36,070 nt of DNA from assembly GCA_014801225.1 (NCBI GenBank), contig JAAVEO010000009.1:1-36070 (forward strand), in the 5' to 3' direction. Positions within the stretch are counted from its first letter, which is position 1. Each line of letters begins with the position of its first letter. The notes beneath the pieces were generated by a model, which made no database searches, was not told the origin of the DNA, and worked only from the letters and a program-made list of their open reading frames with translations. Below are positions 8,329 through 17,955 of the stretch, one piece after another. Source of the stretch: Bacteroides sp. (lineage in GTDB: Bacteria; Bacteroidota; Bacteroidia; Bacteroidales; Muribaculaceae). The position numbers were made by a program, and so were the translations under genes.

Positions 8329-11013
8329 TCATTTGCGTGAGGGACTCAACAGGCGCACAAGTTCACCGATCCAAAGCACAAGCGATGTGGAGCCGATGAT
8401 GATGAGCCAGTCGGTCAGCTTCAACGGAGTCACGTTGAAGAATTCTCCGCCTATGCTTACAATGCCGATCTGTCCGAAGAGTATCACAGCCGCGATAAGT
8501 ACGAATCCGCTGCAATTCTTGAAATGGAATGCGGAACGTCCCGTCTCGAAGGCACGGGCGTTGAATAAATTCCAGAACTGGAGGAATACGAAGATTGTGA
8601 AGAAGAGGCTGAGCTCATAGGCGCTGAGTCCCGTATTTCCTCCGAGTTGCAGCGAGCAGAGATCTGTGAGCGATGTGATGTCGGCATGCTCGAATATCCA
8701 GAGCAATACGAAAAGCAGCACGAAGAAGATACCGCCTACACCCACTATGCTCCACCACATGGGGCGATTGATGATGAAGGCGTTGCGATCGCGGGGCTTC
8801 TCTCGCATTACACTCGAGGAAGGGGGAAGCGATGCGAGGGCCATCGCCGCGAAGGTATCCATTATGAGGTTGACCCAAAGCATCTGAGTCACTGTAAGCG
8901 GCGATTCTGTGCCCATGAACGCACCGGCCAACACGATAAGGCAGGCTGCCACATTCACCGTCATCTGGAAGAGGATGAAGCGCTGGATGTTCTGATAGAG
9001 GGAGCGGCCCCACATCACAGCCCGGCCGATAGAGGCGAAGGAATTGTCGACGATAGTGATATCGCTGGCCTCCTTGGCTACTGATGTGCCGTCGCCCATC
9101 GAGAGGCCTACATGGGCCGCCTTGAGGGCAGGCGCATCGTTGGTGCCGTCGCCGGTCACGGCCACTACCTCATTGAGACGCTGCAACGACTCTACGAGAC
9201 GCTTCTTATCCATAGGACGGGCACGGGAGATAATCTTGAGTTTCTGTACGCGTTTGTCAAGCTCATCATCCGTCAATTCGGCAAATTCGGTGCCGGTGAT
9301 GATGGCATCGTCGCTGTCGGTATCTTTCCAGAGACCGATCTGTCGGCCGATCTCGCGGGCTGTGGCGGGAGTATCGCCGGTCACGATCTTCACTTGTATT
9401 CCGGCATCCATCACCTCCTCCACCGCCGCGGGCACATCGGAGCGCACAGGGTCGGAAATTGCCACGATTCCTACAAATGTGAGTCGCTTTGCATGGAGCT
9501 TGCCATCGGAGACTACCTCCTCTCCATCCTCAAGCACCTGATAAGCGAAGCCGAGCGTACGCATGGCCTGCTGTTGATATGCGAGAAGCTGAGCGTCAAC
9601 ACCCTCTTTGGTCACTCCCTCGGGATACTCGGCACACATGCCGAAGACAATCTCGGGAGCACCCTTCACATAGAGAATTCGGCGTCCGTCGGCATTCTTG
9701 ACCACTGTGGCCATATATTTACGCTCCGTAGAGAAGGGGATCTCTTGCAGAGCCTCAATCTTATTCTTAAGCTCGCGATAATCCTTACCCTGCGAACGCA
9801 GCCAGAGAAGGAGCGCACCCTCTGTGGGGTTGCCAAGCACCTGCGGACGCTCGGGATTCTCCAGATCGAGCTGCGCCGTAGAGTTGACGGCGATACCCTC
9901 GGCCACGATGTCGGAAAGCACATCTGAGGCGAGCTGCTGATCCTTGAGACCATAGAAACGTGTCTGATATACACGCATCTGGTTCTCGGTGAGCGTACCT
10001 GTCTTGTCGGTACAGATTACGGTGGTGGCGCCCATTGTCTCGCAAGCATGCATCTTACGCACAAGGTTGTTGGTGCGGAGCATACGGCGCATGGAGTAAG
10101 CCAGGGAGAGGGTGACAGCCATAGGAAGACCCTCCGGCACAGCCACTACCACCAGCGTCACGGCAATCATGAGCGTCTGGAGCAGATAAGCGAGGAATTT
10201 TATGAATTCGAAATCGTTGGAGGCGAAGTACATTATCACACGTCCCACAACGATAAGACCGGCTATCACGTAGGAGATCTTTGTGATCAGGTCGCCCAAG
10301 CCGTCGAGCTGCTGATTTAGCGGAGTCTTCACGCTGTTGTCGATCTGCGCAGCCTCGAACACCTTGCCGTTCTCCGTGGCATCACCCACGGCTGTCACTT
10401 CCATCACGCCGTGACCTTCCATCACTTTCGTGCCTTTCATCACATGGTTGGAGGGGAAAGTGGCGTCGGGATCGAAGTCGGCCTCCACCGTAGTCTTGGA
10501 GCAGAGGGGTTCGCCCGTAAGTGTGGATTCATCCACACTCAGCGATGAGGATTCAAGCAACGTGCCGTCGGCGGGAATCTCCTCGCCGGTATTGAGAATG
10601 ACGATATCCCCTACCACTATTTCCTTTCGCGCCACTTGCATCACGTCGCCCCCGCGAATCACGGTGACAGGTTCGTCATCGTTCACCTGATTCAGAAGCG
10701 AGAACTCCTTATCGGCCCTCAGCTCGAAATAGAAAGCGAGTCCTGTGGCGAGGAGGATAGCGATGAAAATGCCGATAGGCTCGAAGAATACTCCGGCACC
10801 TTCTCCGAGGCCCCAGTATTCATAGCAGGAGATGCCGATGGAGAGGGCTCCGGCGATAAGGAGGATTATGATGAGAGGATCCTCGAATTTCTCCAGGAAT
10901 TGCTTCCAGAGCGGATCCTTCGGCGGGGGCGACATGACATTAGCGCCATGGCTCCGGCGGCTTTCAGCCACTTGGGCCTCGGAGAGACCCTGATACTTCA
11001 GTTTATCTGCCAT
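8329..11013 (-). CDS. Calcium-translocating P-type ATPase (P2-type, PMCA/SERCA-like)
   Basis: The 894-residue product is a P2-type cation pump of the inner membrane. The phosphorylation motif ICTDKTGTLT has its Asp at residue 336. The transmembrane ion-site motif AVPEGLP is at about 292-297, the actuator loop SLTGEP is written here as TLTGEP, and the hinge motif VTGDGTNDAPALK is present. Length and order of segments (about 10 membrane helices) are normal. Family members export Ca2+ from the cytoplasm, and a Na+ or Mn2+ preference cannot be excluded. The frame extends 10 codons upstream to 11043, but the -7 box at 11041-11048 overlaps that stretch, so MADKLKYQGL at 11013 is the better start. 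It is monocistronic. Confidence 0.93.
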   Translation of the reverse strand: MADKLKYQGLSEAQVAESRRSHGANVMSPPPKDPLWKQFLEKFEDPLIIILLIAGALSIGISCYEYWGLGEGAGVFFEPIGIFIAILLATGLAFYFELRADKEFSLLNQVNDDEPVTVIRGGDVMQVARKEIVVGDIVILNTGEEIPADGTLLESSSLSVDESTLTGEPLCSKTTVEADFDPDATFPSNHVMKGTKVMEGHGVMEVTAVGDATENGKVFEAAQIDNSVKTPLNQQLDGLGDLITKISYVIAGLIVVGRVIMYFASNDFEFIKFLAYLLQTLMIAVTLVVVAVPEGLPMAVTLSLAYSMRRMLRTNNLVRKMHACETMGATTVICTDKTGTLTENQMRVYQTRFYGLKDQQLASDVLSDIVAEGIAVNSTAQLDLENPERPQVLGNPTEGALLLWLRSQGKDYRELKNKIEALQEIPFSTERKYMATVVKNADGRRILYVKGAPEIVFGMCAEYPEGVTKEGVDAQLLAYQQQAMRTLGFAYQVLEDGEEVVSDGKLHAKRLTFVGIVAISDPVRSDVPAAVEEVMDAGIQVKIVTGDTPATAREIGRQIGLWKDTDSDDAIITGTEFAELTDDELDKRVQKLKIISRARPMDKKRLVESLQRLNEVVAVTGDGTNDAPALKAAHVGLSMGDGTSVAKEASDITIVDNSFASIGRAVMWGRSLYQNIQRFILFQMTVNVAACLIVLAGAFMGTESPLTVTQMLWVNLIMDTFAAMALASLPPSSSVMREKPRDRNAFIINRPMWWSIVGVGGIFFVLLFVLLWIFEHADITSLTDLCSLQLGGNTGLSAYELSLFFTIFVFLQFWNLFNARAFETGRSAFHFKNCSGFVLIAAVILFGQIGIVSIGGEFFNVTPLKLTDWLIIIGSTSLVLWIGELVRLLSPSRK

Positions 11014-11040
11014 AATGGTTAATATTTTGCTAATTTCCCG

Positions 11041-11048
11041 CAAAGTTA
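11041..11048 (-). promoter_or_regulatory. -7 promoter box for the Ca2+ ATPase
   Basis: TAACTTTG on the minus strand lies 28 bases before the ATG at 11013 and directly after the der terminator hairpin. Any -33 element would fall within the hairpin arm, and none is clear. Confidence 0.5.
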
Positions 11049-11053
11049 ACTAA

Positions 11054-11109
11054 AAAGACGACGTCATCGGATATCTGTAATATTGCAGGTATCCGGTGAT
11101 GTCGTCTTT
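11054..11109 (-). terminator. Terminator hairpin after der
   Basis: Two 24-base arms (11054-11077 and 11086-11109) pair with a few G-U or mismatched positions around an 8-base loop. On the minus strand the hairpin is followed by TTTTTAGTT. It closes the DUF177-rpmF-fabH-era-der operon, 29 bases past the der stop. Confidence 0.7.
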
Positions 11110-11137
11110 ATTTATTCGTTGCAATACTTCAGGCTCA

Positions 11138-12457
11138 TCAACTCTTGTCGCGCATGAAGATGGATATAGGAGTGCCATGGAAATCCCACTTCTCGCGAAT
11201 CTTGTTCTCAAGGAAGCGACGGTAAGGATCCTTCACCCATTGAGGGAGGTTGCAGAAGAATACGAATGTCGGGATAATCGCATCCTTAAGCATAGTCACA
11301 TACTTGATTTTCACGAATTTACCCTTATTGGAGGGGGGCGGAGTGATAGCTATCTGCTCAAGCATATAGGTGTTGAGCTGAGAGGTGGGGATGATACGGC
11401 GACGGTTATTATAGACCTCGATAGCGGTCTCCAACACTTTGAATATACGCTGCTTGGTGAGGGCTGACGTAAAGAGAATGGGGAAATCCGTAAAGGGAGC
11501 GAATCGCTCACGTATGGCATTCTCATATCGCTTCTGAGTCTCGAGCGAGCGGTCGGTCATAAGATCCCATTTGTTGACACATACCACCAGTCCCTTCTTA
11601 TTCTTCTGTATTAACGAAAAGATATTGGCATCCTGCGATTCGATGCCTCGGGTGGCATCGATCATAAGGATACATACATCGCTCGCCTCAATGGCGCGGA
11701 TGGAGCGTATCACGGAGTAATACTCTATATCCTCGTTCACTTTCTGCTTCTTGCGGATACCGGCTGTATCCACAAGATAGAAGTCGAAACCGAATTTATT
11801 GTAGCGATGATAGATGGAGTCGCGGGTTGTGCCGGCGATATCTGTCACAATATGTCGCTCCTCTCCGATAAAGGCGTTGATAAGAGAGGATTTTCCGGCG
11901 TTCGGGCGGCCTACGATTGCGAATCGGGCCACATTCTCTTCTGTGGCTTCCTCATCGTCGCGTTCGGGCATATCCTTCACAATCTCGTCGAGAAGATCCC
12001 CTGTGCCGCTGCCGTTGGCGCTCGACACCTCGATAGGATCTCCCAATCCGAGGGAATAGAACTCGGGCACATTGAAGCGGGCATCACCCTTATCCTCCTT
12101 GTTGGCCACAAGAATCACGGGCTTCTTGGAGCGACGGAGGATAGCCGCCACCTTGTCGTCAAGGTCGGTCACACCGGTGGATGCATCCACCACGAAGAGG
12201 ATCACATCAGCCTCCTCAATGGCGATAGCCACCTGCTTATTGATCTCCTCCTCGAAGATATCATCGGAATTCACTACCCAACCGCCCGTATCGACGATGG
12301 AGAATTCCTGTCCGCACCAGTCGACTTTGCCATACTGGCGATCGCGCGTCGTGCCTGCAGTGTCGTCCACTATGGCAGAACGTGTCTGCGTCAAACGGTT
12401 GAACAGTGTGCTCTTGCCCACGTTCGGCCGCCCTACTATTGCAATCAGTTTGCTCAT
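11138..12457 (-). CDS. der: Ribosome biogenesis GTPase Der (EngA)
   Basis: The 439-residue protein is the double GTPase Der, needed for 50S subunit maturation. Two G domains are visible, with P-loops GRPNVGKS at 9-16 and GRPNAGKS at 183-190, each with its DTAG or DTGG switch and NKxD (NKED, NKWD) motif. The C-terminal KH-like domain spans about 350-439. The length is normal. It lies 23 bases downstream of era on the same strand and is the last gene of the operon, followed by a terminator hairpin. Confidence 0.97.
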   Translation of the reverse strand: MSKLIAIVGRPNVGKSTLFNRLTQTRSAIVDDTAGTTRDRQYGKVDWCGQEFSIVDTGGWVVNSDDIFEEEINKQVAIAIEEADVILFVVDASTGVTDLDDKVAAILRRSKKPVILVANKEDKGDARFNVPEFYSLGLGDPIEVSSANGSGTGDLLDEIVKDMPERDDEEATEENVARFAIVGRPNAGKSSLINAFIGEERHIVTDIAGTTRDSIYHRYNKFGFDFYLVDTAGIRKKQKVNEDIEYYSVIRSIRAIEASDVCILMIDATRGIESQDANIFSLIQKNKKGLVVCVNKWDLMTDRSLETQKRYENAIRERFAPFTDFPILFTSALTKQRIFKVLETAIEVYNNRRRIIPTSQLNTYMLEQIAITPPPSNKGKFVKIKYVTMLKDAIIPTFVFFCNLPQWVKDPYRRFLENKIREKWDFHGTPISIFMRDKS

Positions 12458-12480
12458 TGCTTTTATTTTCTATAATTCTT

Positions 12481-13395
12481 TTACTCAATGTAGCCGAAGG
12501 CACGCAGTTTGTTCTCACGATTGCGCCAGTCCTTCTCTACTTTCACAAACATCTCGAGGAATACCTTCTTCCCGAAGAATTTCTCGATATCGGCTCTCGC
12601 CTCGATGCCCACTTTCTTGATTTTCTCGCCACCCTTGCCGATGATGATACCCTTCTGGGAATCTCTCTCCACATAGATGACGCTCATGATATGGATGCTG
12701 TTCTCCTTCTCCTCGAATTTCTCCACAAGCACTTCGGTGCTGTAAGGAATCTCCTTATCATAGTTGAGGAGGAGCTTCTCCCGGATAATCTCGGTGACGA
12801 AGAATCGGGCGGGCTTATCGGTGAGCGCGTCCTTTCCGAAGAATGGAGGATTCACCGGAAGCAGCTCCACGATGCGGGCCTTGAGATTATCTACATTAAA
12901 ATGCTCTTTCGCCGACACGGGGAAAATCTCCGCATTGGGGAGACGTTTCTTCCATTGCTCCACGAGTTTATCCAGCTCGGCGTTATCTTTGAGCAGGTCT
13001 ACCTTATTGATTACGAGCAACACAGGGATAGTCTCCTTGGCCACACGGTCGAGGAAATCACTGTTCTTCTCGGGATCCTCCACTACATCGCTCACATAGA
13101 GAAGGATATCGGCATCCGTAAGGGCTCCTTCGGAGAATTCGAGCATCGACTCCTGAAGCTTATATTTGGGCTTGAGCACACCCGGAGTGTCGGAATACAC
13201 AATCTGATATTCGGGAGTGTTGACAATACCCATTATACGATGGCGTGTAGTCTGAGCCTTGGACGTGATAATAGAAATACGCTCTCCCACGAGGTCGTTC
13301 ATAAGAGTGGACTTTCCTACATTGGGGTTGCCTACTATATTTACGAAACCTGACTTATGACCGGTCTCCACGCTCTGGATTTTCTCTTCTTCCAT
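12481..13395 (-). CDS. era: GTPase Era
   Basis: Era is a GTPase that binds the 3' end of 16S rRNA during 30S assembly. The P-loop GNPNVGKST is at residues 22-30, followed by the Era switch segment ITSKAQTTRHRI and the DTPG and NKVD motifs. The C-terminal KH domain carries GKGGEKIKKVG near residue 255. The total of 304 residues is normal. The start at 13395 puts a short acidic leader (MEEEKIQS) before the G domain. It lies between fabH (231-base gap) and der (23-base gap) in the same operon direction. Confidence 0.97.
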   Translation of the reverse strand: MEEEKIQSVETGHKSGFVNIVGNPNVGKSTLMNDLVGERISIITSKAQTTRHRIMGIVNTPEYQIVYSDTPGVLKPKYKLQESMLEFSEGALTDADILLYVSDVVEDPEKNSDFLDRVAKETIPVLLVINKVDLLKDNAELDKLVEQWKKRLPNAEIFPVSAKEHFNVDNLKARIVELLPVNPPFFGKDALTDKPARFFVTEIIREKLLLNYDKEIPYSTEVLVEKFEEKENSIHIMSVIYVERDSQKGIIIGKGGEKIKKVGIEARADIEKFFGKKVFLEMFVKVEKDWRNRENKLRAFGYIE

Positions 13396-13626
13396 AATTC
13401 TGTTATTAGTTATTATATGAGGTTATATACATCGTTTTATATATTAAACGCTCGGGAGGCCCCTCAGGTTTATTCACCTGCGGAGAGTCGGGATTATACC
13501 CTTCAGCACTTGCTTTATAGAAAAAGCGGGTCGAGAAAAGCGCGCGAGGCGTTTCGTCAACCCGTAGAAAATTCAAAAAGCGGAGCGAGAGTTTGTCGCG
13601 CCGACAGACGTGAGGCTTAACGGCTT

Positions 13627-14640
13627 TCAGGAATCGAAGGCCCAGATAAGATACATCGCACCCCACGTGAATCCGGCCCCGAAGGCAGTCATCATAATCT
13701 TGTCGCCCTTCTTGAGTTTCCCTTTGAATTCGTCGAGACAAAGGGGGATAGAGGCGGCCGAGGTGTTGCCGTAATGTTGAATATTGATCAGCACCTTCTC
13801 CGGATCGATCTTGGTGCGACCGCTGACAGCCTCTATGATTCGGAGATTGGCCTGATGCGGCACAAGCCAGTCGATTTCCTCTACCGAGAGATTATTGCGC
13901 TCCATCACGGAGAGTGTGGAAGAAAGCATGTCGCGGACAGCATTCTTATATACCACTCGCCCTTCCTGATAGATATAATGCTCGCGAGCCGCCACAGTCT
14001 CTGCGGAAGCCGGAAGCACTGAGCCGCCTGCCTTCATGAGAAGGTGAGGGAGTCCCGTGCCGTCGATATGGAATTCGCCGTCGATCACTCCTACGGGTTC
14101 ATCCGTAGGCTCTACGAGCACGGCTGCCGCAGCATCGCCGAAAAGCGGACAAGTGGCGCGATCCTGGTAATCGGTCATACTTGACATCTTTTCAGCGCAC
14201 ACCACAATCACCTTCTTATAGAGTCCTGACACCACGTATGCCCGGGCCATCTGCATAGTGACGATGAAACCGGCGCAAGCCGCCTGCACATCGAATGCGT
14301 AGGCATTGGTGAGCCCGGTCTCATGAGCGATCACAGAGCCGGTGGAGGGAAATCTGTAGTCGGGATTGGACGTGGCGCAGATAAGTAAATCTACTTCACC
14401 GGCAGGTGTGCCTGTGTCGGAGAGGAGTTTCTCCACAGCCTTCTGTCCGAGCCAGCTTGAGCCTTTACCCTCTTCGTGAAGGATACGGCGTTCCTTGATA
14501 CCGACGCGGGTTGTGATCCATTCGTCGTTGGTATCCACCATCTTCGAGAGCATCTCGTTGTCGAGAATATCATCGGGCACGTATGACGCGATGCCGCTTA
14601 TTTTTGCATTCACAATAATTCTGGTTGAAAAGTCAGTCAT
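13627..14640 (-). CDS. fabH: 3-oxoacyl-ACP synthase III (FabH)
   Basis: FabH condenses acetyl-CoA with malonyl-ACP to start fatty-acid synthesis. The catalytic triad is intact: Cys122 in QAACAGF, His262 in VPHQAN and Asn292 in HYGNTSAAS. The length is 337 residues against about 330 usual. The extra N-terminal residues (MTDFSTRIIV) come before the conserved ISGIASYVP, so a start a few codons further in is possible. It follows rpmF by 155 bases that can fold into three hairpins. plsX, often found at this position in other phyla, is absent. Confidence 0.96.
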   Translation of the reverse strand: MTDFSTRIIVNAKISGIASYVPDDILDNEMLSKMVDTNDEWITTRVGIKERRILHEEGKGSSWLGQKAVEKLLSDTGTPAGEVDLLICATSNPDYRFPSTGSVIAHETGLTNAYAFDVQAACAGFIVTMQMARAYVVSGLYKKVIVVCAEKMSSMTDYQDRATCPLFGDAAAAVLVEPTDEPVGVIDGEFHIDGTGLPHLLMKAGGSVLPASAETVAAREHYIYQEGRVVYKNAVRDMLSSTLSVMERNNLSVEEIDWLVPHQANLRIIEAVSGRTKIDPEKVLINIQHYGNTSAASIPLCLDEFKGKLKKGDKIMMTAFGAGFTWGAMYLIWAFDS

Positions 14641-14666
14641 GCCAATTCTATCTTTCCACGGGCCCG

Positions 14667-14777
14667 GCGGGGATATTTTCCTATCCCCGCTCGATGTTGA
14701 CGGGTATCCGTGAAAACAAGCCGCGAACCGTAGATGGTCCGCGACCGCTCATCGGGGGCCTGTCTCTGAATTGAGAC
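14667..14777 (-). other. Spacer between rpmF and fabH with three consecutive hairpins
   Basis: Within the 155-base spacer three inverted repeats are visible. The first has perfect 9-base arms at 14667-14675 and 14682-14690. The second has 8-base arms with one G-U pair at 14722-14729 and 14736-14743. The third has 5-base arms at 14762-14766 and 14773-14777. None is followed by a T-run, so they look more like mRNA structure (processing, stabilisation or attenuation between rpmF and fabH) than classic terminators. The role is inferred only. Confidence 0.4.
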
Positions 14778-14795
14778 CACGGTCCCGCGTCAGCC

Positions 14796-14978
14796 TCACT
14801 CGGCGTTCTTCTCGATCACGAGACGTCCGCGGTAGTAACCGCATTCGCCACATACATAATGGAAGAGATGCCATGCGCCGCAGTTAGGGCAGATGGCGAG
14901 TGTCGGGATGAGAGCCTTGTCATGTGTGCGACGCTTCGCGGTGCGGGTGTGAGATTGTCTCCGTTTAGGATGTGCCAT
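14796..14978 (-). CDS. rpmF: 50S ribosomal protein L32
   Basis: The 60-residue protein begins MAHPKRRQSHTRTAKRRTHD, the standard basic L32 N-terminus. It retains the zinc-ribbon cysteines C30, C33, C43 and C46 (CPNC and CGEC), so it is the zinc-binding C+ form. It lies 34 bases downstream of the DUF177 gene, the usual pairing in bacteria. Confidence 0.97.
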   Translation of the reverse strand: MAHPKRRQSHTRTAKRRTHDKALIPTLAICPNCGAWHLFHYVCGECGYYRGRLVIEKNAE

Positions 14979-15012
14979 TGTTCTATTCTTTTATTTTTGT
15001 TTTTATTTATGT

Positions 15013-15552
15013 TTATTCGTCGGTGTCGCCTACTCCGTTGGAGAGCTCCACTTCCGTTTCTTCTACGGCAGCCGCGATGTCTTCGTCATCATCGGCTCCG
15101 CCGGAGCTATGCTTGTTGATGGCGGCCAACATCGCTCTGTTGCATTTACCCAGAGGATGCACATGCCGCGGCGGGATAGTAAGCACAATAGTGTCCTTCA
15201 AGATATAGGCCACGTTCAGACTTGTGTTCGACTCCGGTATCACCAGAAGATCGTCACTCTCGTCATTATAGTCATCGCCGTATTTCACTTTTACGTGATA
15301 CTCGGCGTCCACCTCGTGATCAAGAGGATCAAGGCAACGGTCGCACGGTATCTGCAACATTCCCTTACAATGGAATGTGCAATCGTAGGCATCATTGCGC
15401 TTCTCAAGATCGAGATGCACCTTTACATCGGCCGATATGACATCGGCTACTTCCATGTTTTTGAAGAACTCGGTGCCACACTCAAAATCCTGCTCGAATT
15501 TACCATCCGGCAGGCTCGCGAGTTCCACTTTATATTGTGAATATTTTCCCAC
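15013..15552 (-). CDS. DUF177 / YceD family protein, 23S rRNA-associated factor
   Basis: The 179-residue protein matches the DUF177 (YceD) family by its position directly before rpmF and by its segment LQIPCDRCLDPLDHEV, which carries the conserved CxxC. In other organisms YceD-type proteins affect 23S rRNA accumulation. The C-terminal 30 residues are strongly acidic and probably disordered (DDDEDIAAAVEETEVELS). It heads the operon DUF177-rpmF-fabH-era-der and has a well-formed promoter at 15581-15611. Confidence 0.9.
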   Translation of the reverse strand: MGKYSQYKVELASLPDGKFEQDFECGTEFFKNMEVADVISADVKVHLDLEKRNDAYDCTFHCKGMLQIPCDRCLDPLDHEVDAEYHVKVKYGDDYNDESDDLLVIPESNTSLNVAYILKDTIVLTIPPRHVHPLGKCNRAMLAAINKHSSGGADDDEDIAAAVEETEVELSNGVGDTDE

Positions 15553-15568
15553 TTGAAATCAAGTTGTT

Positions 15569-15630
15569 AAAAAAGTGCCACAAAGTTAGTTGGTTTTTCC
15601 TTAATAGCCAACTACTTTGGGCACTTTTTT
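15569..15630 (-). terminator. Terminator hairpin after the M6 metalloprotease gene, containing the next promoter
   Basis: Arms 15569-15593 and 15608-15630 pair nearly completely with two single-base bulges, and both ends are A/T runs of six. On the minus strand it ends in TTTTTT, a typical intrinsic terminator 22 bases after the protease stop. The DUF177 promoter lies inside it. Confidence 0.75.
15581..15611 (-). promoter_or_regulatory. Promoter of the DUF177-rpmF-fabH-era-der operon
   Basis: The minus strand has TTGG at 15608-15611, a 19-base spacer and TAACTTTG at 15581-15588. Both boxes sit in the two arms of the upstream terminator hairpin. The leader would be about 22 bases. Confidence 0.65.
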
Positions 15631-15652
15631 AGATTTTCAGCCAATTATAGGC

Positions 15653-17782
15653 TTATTTAACGTATACTTTCACGCTTTTACCGTTGTTTTTGACGATATA
15701 GACGCCGGCAGGGAGATTCTCCATGCTTACGCGCATACCGCTCATATTGTAGGCTTCGCTACCCTCGCTGGCCTCGATACAACCCACGCCGCCGAAGGGA
15801 TAGAAGTCGTTGTCCTCGCTGTCGATACCCTCTACGGAGTCGCTTCCGATGACAAGTGTGGACGGCACGAATACCTGCTCGTTGGAGATAGCCTCGGAAG
15901 GAATTCCGATCACGGGGCGTACATAAGCGTGGAGCTCCATATCAAACGCGGCAGTGGAGAGATTCTCGATGGAACAACTTGTAACATTGCCCTGCGACTG
16001 CTCGTTCTTCTGGTCCATGTATTTGATGTTGCCGTTATCGTCGTAACGATATACAGTCACGAGATAATCGGTGGCACCTTCTACCGGCTCCCAAGTCAGC
16101 CATACACGACGTCCCTTCTCTTCACGTGTGGGAGTATAGAGGATTCCGGCCTTGTCGCTGCCCTTCACATATTTGTTATATTCGAAAGTAGTCACACCCT
16201 CCTCCTCGTCATAGTTCATGTTGGTGAGGAAGAATCCGTAACCCTCGGGAACGCTGTTGGCGGGGATGATCGCATTGGCGGAACCGGGATATACGAATGT
16301 GCTCTGGTCGGGAAGTGCCCATGTCCAGATACCCATACGGGAGTCATAAGGCACGAGTTCCACAGCGGGCTTACCGCCTGTGTTCACCTCATTGTTCACC
16401 CAACGGCTACGGTCGAACTGTACATGCCAGATGTAGAGGCCATGCTGGGGAAGTGTGGAGTCCCAACTTTCGGGAGTACGGGTCTCGAAGAAGTAGTACT
16501 CGGGCCAATAAGCAGTGCCTACGGGACGCTTCATGCGTGCGTAAGCCATGTTGATATCATCCTTAGAGTTGGTGGGAAGGGTGATATCCACGCCATCGAT
16601 GGGATCACCGTTGGAATCCTCGATATCGGCAGGAAGAAGATCGGCTTCTACCCAGCGGCAGAGCCAGCGCTCGTAAGCGGAGAAGAGCGGCGGCTGAGTC
16701 ATCATGATATTCTTGTAGCCACCGTTGTAGCTACCCTGGTCCATGATGTCGAACTTGCCGGGAGTCTTGGTAGAACCGCCGTTGGTGTCATACATATCGG
16801 GAAGACCGAGTACGTGACCGTACTCGTGGCAGAAAGTACCGATACCGGTGAGGTAAGGATAGCTCTCGCCTGTAGGAATCTCGCCGGGGAGCTCATTGCC
16901 GCAGGCATATGTGGCGAAGGTCTTGCCGTCGAGCACTACGGATTCCCAATCATCATAGAGCACGCGGGTCTGGGTATAATCGCCCTGGTGGGGCCATATA
17001 AGGGCATGCTCGCGGTCCTGACGTGTGCCGTCGGCCTCACCGTATCCGGCATAGAAGAAGAAGATATTGTCGATCTTTCCGTCGTTATCGTAGTCATACT
17101 TGGAGAAATCCACAGTATCATCCAGCTTCAGAAGAGCCTCGCGAAGACCTTTGCTCCAATAATAATCGTTGTAGGAGTACCCCTGTCCGTAGGTGCCGCG
17201 CTCGCCATAAAAACTTACGTTCTCGGAAAGAGTCACCACATCACACACATCGAATGTGGGCTGGAACTGTCCGTTGGAGCAGGCGATATAGTAGTCGCGT
17301 GCGGAGCCGTTGGAGTTATAGTCGCTGTAACCCTCCTCGTTGAGCATCTTGTCGATGGCATTACGGATATCAGGCACTGTGAATTTCACATCCTGGAACT
17401 CTACGAGCACCACAAGAGCGTGACATTCGCCGGTAGTGGGATACATTGTGCGGCCCTGGCTGTCGATAGGAGCCATGGTCACGGGAGCCTGAGCCAGAGG
17501 CATGAACTCGGAACGCAACAGATTGATGTCGGCTTTTGCAGTGGTCATCACTCGGCCGTTGCGTACCACGGGAGCCCAGACACCGTTGGCGCCCTTCTCC
17601 ATAACTACGTTCTCATCGGCATCGGTCCAATAGCTGAACTGATGGTTGCCATGCTGACGCAGCTGCACGGTAGAGCCGTCCGGATTCACCATTGTCTGGA
17701 TTCCCGGGAAAGCAGGCACGGAAGCGCTCATGGCAAATGGCATCGCCACGGCTGCCGCTGTAAGTAGATTTCTTATTTTCAT
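15653..17782 (-). CDS. Secreted M6-family metalloprotease (immune inhibitor A-like) with C-terminal sorting-type tail
   Basis: The 709-residue product begins MKIRNLLTAAAVAMPFAMSA, a signal peptide. The zinc site is HEYGHVLGLPD, with His319, Glu320, His323 and the third ligand Asp329, as in M6 peptidases. A Met-turn-like IMDQGS follows at about 346. An Asp-rich segment DYDNDGKIDNIFF (229-241) looks like a calcium loop. The last 30 residues (MSGMRV...LPAGVYIVKNNGKSVKVYVK) resemble the C-terminal sorting domains of Bacteroidota cell-surface proteins, so export to the surface through a type IX-like route is possible but not shown. The frame extends upstream to 17833 without a signal-peptide-compatible start, so 17782 is chosen. 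It is monocistronic and ends at a strong terminator. Confidence 0.9.
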   Translation of the reverse strand: MKIRNLLTAAAVAMPFAMSASVPAFPGIQTMVNPDGSTVQLRQHGNHQFSYWTDADENVVMEKGANGVWAPVVRNGRVMTTAKADINLLRSEFMPLAQAPVTMAPIDSQGRTMYPTTGECHALVVLVEFQDVKFTVPDIRNAIDKMLNEEGYSDYNSNGSARDYYIACSNGQFQPTFDVCDVVTLSENVSFYGERGTYGQGYSYNDYYWSKGLREALLKLDDTVDFSKYDYDNDGKIDNIFFFYAGYGEADGTRQDREHALIWPHQGDYTQTRVLYDDWESVVLDGKTFATYACGNELPGEIPTGESYPYLTGIGTFCHEYGHVLGLPDMYDTNGGSTKTPGKFDIMDQGSYNGGYKNIMMTQPPLFSAYERWLCRWVEADLLPADIEDSNGDPIDGVDITLPTNSKDDINMAYARMKRPVGTAYWPEYYFFETRTPESWDSTLPQHGLYIWHVQFDRSRWVNNEVNTGGKPAVELVPYDSRMGIWTWALPDQSTFVYPGSANAIIPANSVPEGYGFFLTNMNYDEEEGVTTFEYNKYVKGSDKAGILYTPTREEKGRRVWLTWEPVEGATDYLVTVYRYDDNGNIKYMDQKNEQSQGNVTSCSIENLSTAAFDMELHAYVRPVIGIPSEAISNEQVFVPSTLVIGSDSVEGIDSEDNDFYPFGGVGCIEASEGSEAYNMSGMRVSMENLPAGVYIVKNNGKSVKVYVK

Positions 17783-17955
17783 TGTGTAGATGATTTGATG
17801 TCGGTTTTCAGTTTCGATCATTGGTCTTGACAAAGGTTTTTCATGGCATGTCAGGATCTCGGATCTGTTCGTTTTTCGGAAACATCGGGGAAGAATCCCG
17901 TTCTTCCCCTTATGTTTCCAAGCGTTTCGTTGATGTCAGTTGTTCTAATATTGAG

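Noticed and set aside
13396..13626. Possible small gene or structured RNA between era and fabH
   Set aside because: The minus-strand frame here runs into fabH in the wrong phase, there is no promoter, and only a 5-base hairpin (13465-13480) is visible. I see nothing firm in this spacer.
15617..17767. 716-codon plus-strand ORF
   Set aside because: It is the antisense shadow of the M6 metalloprotease, whose signal peptide and HEYGHVLGLPD motif are on the minus strand.
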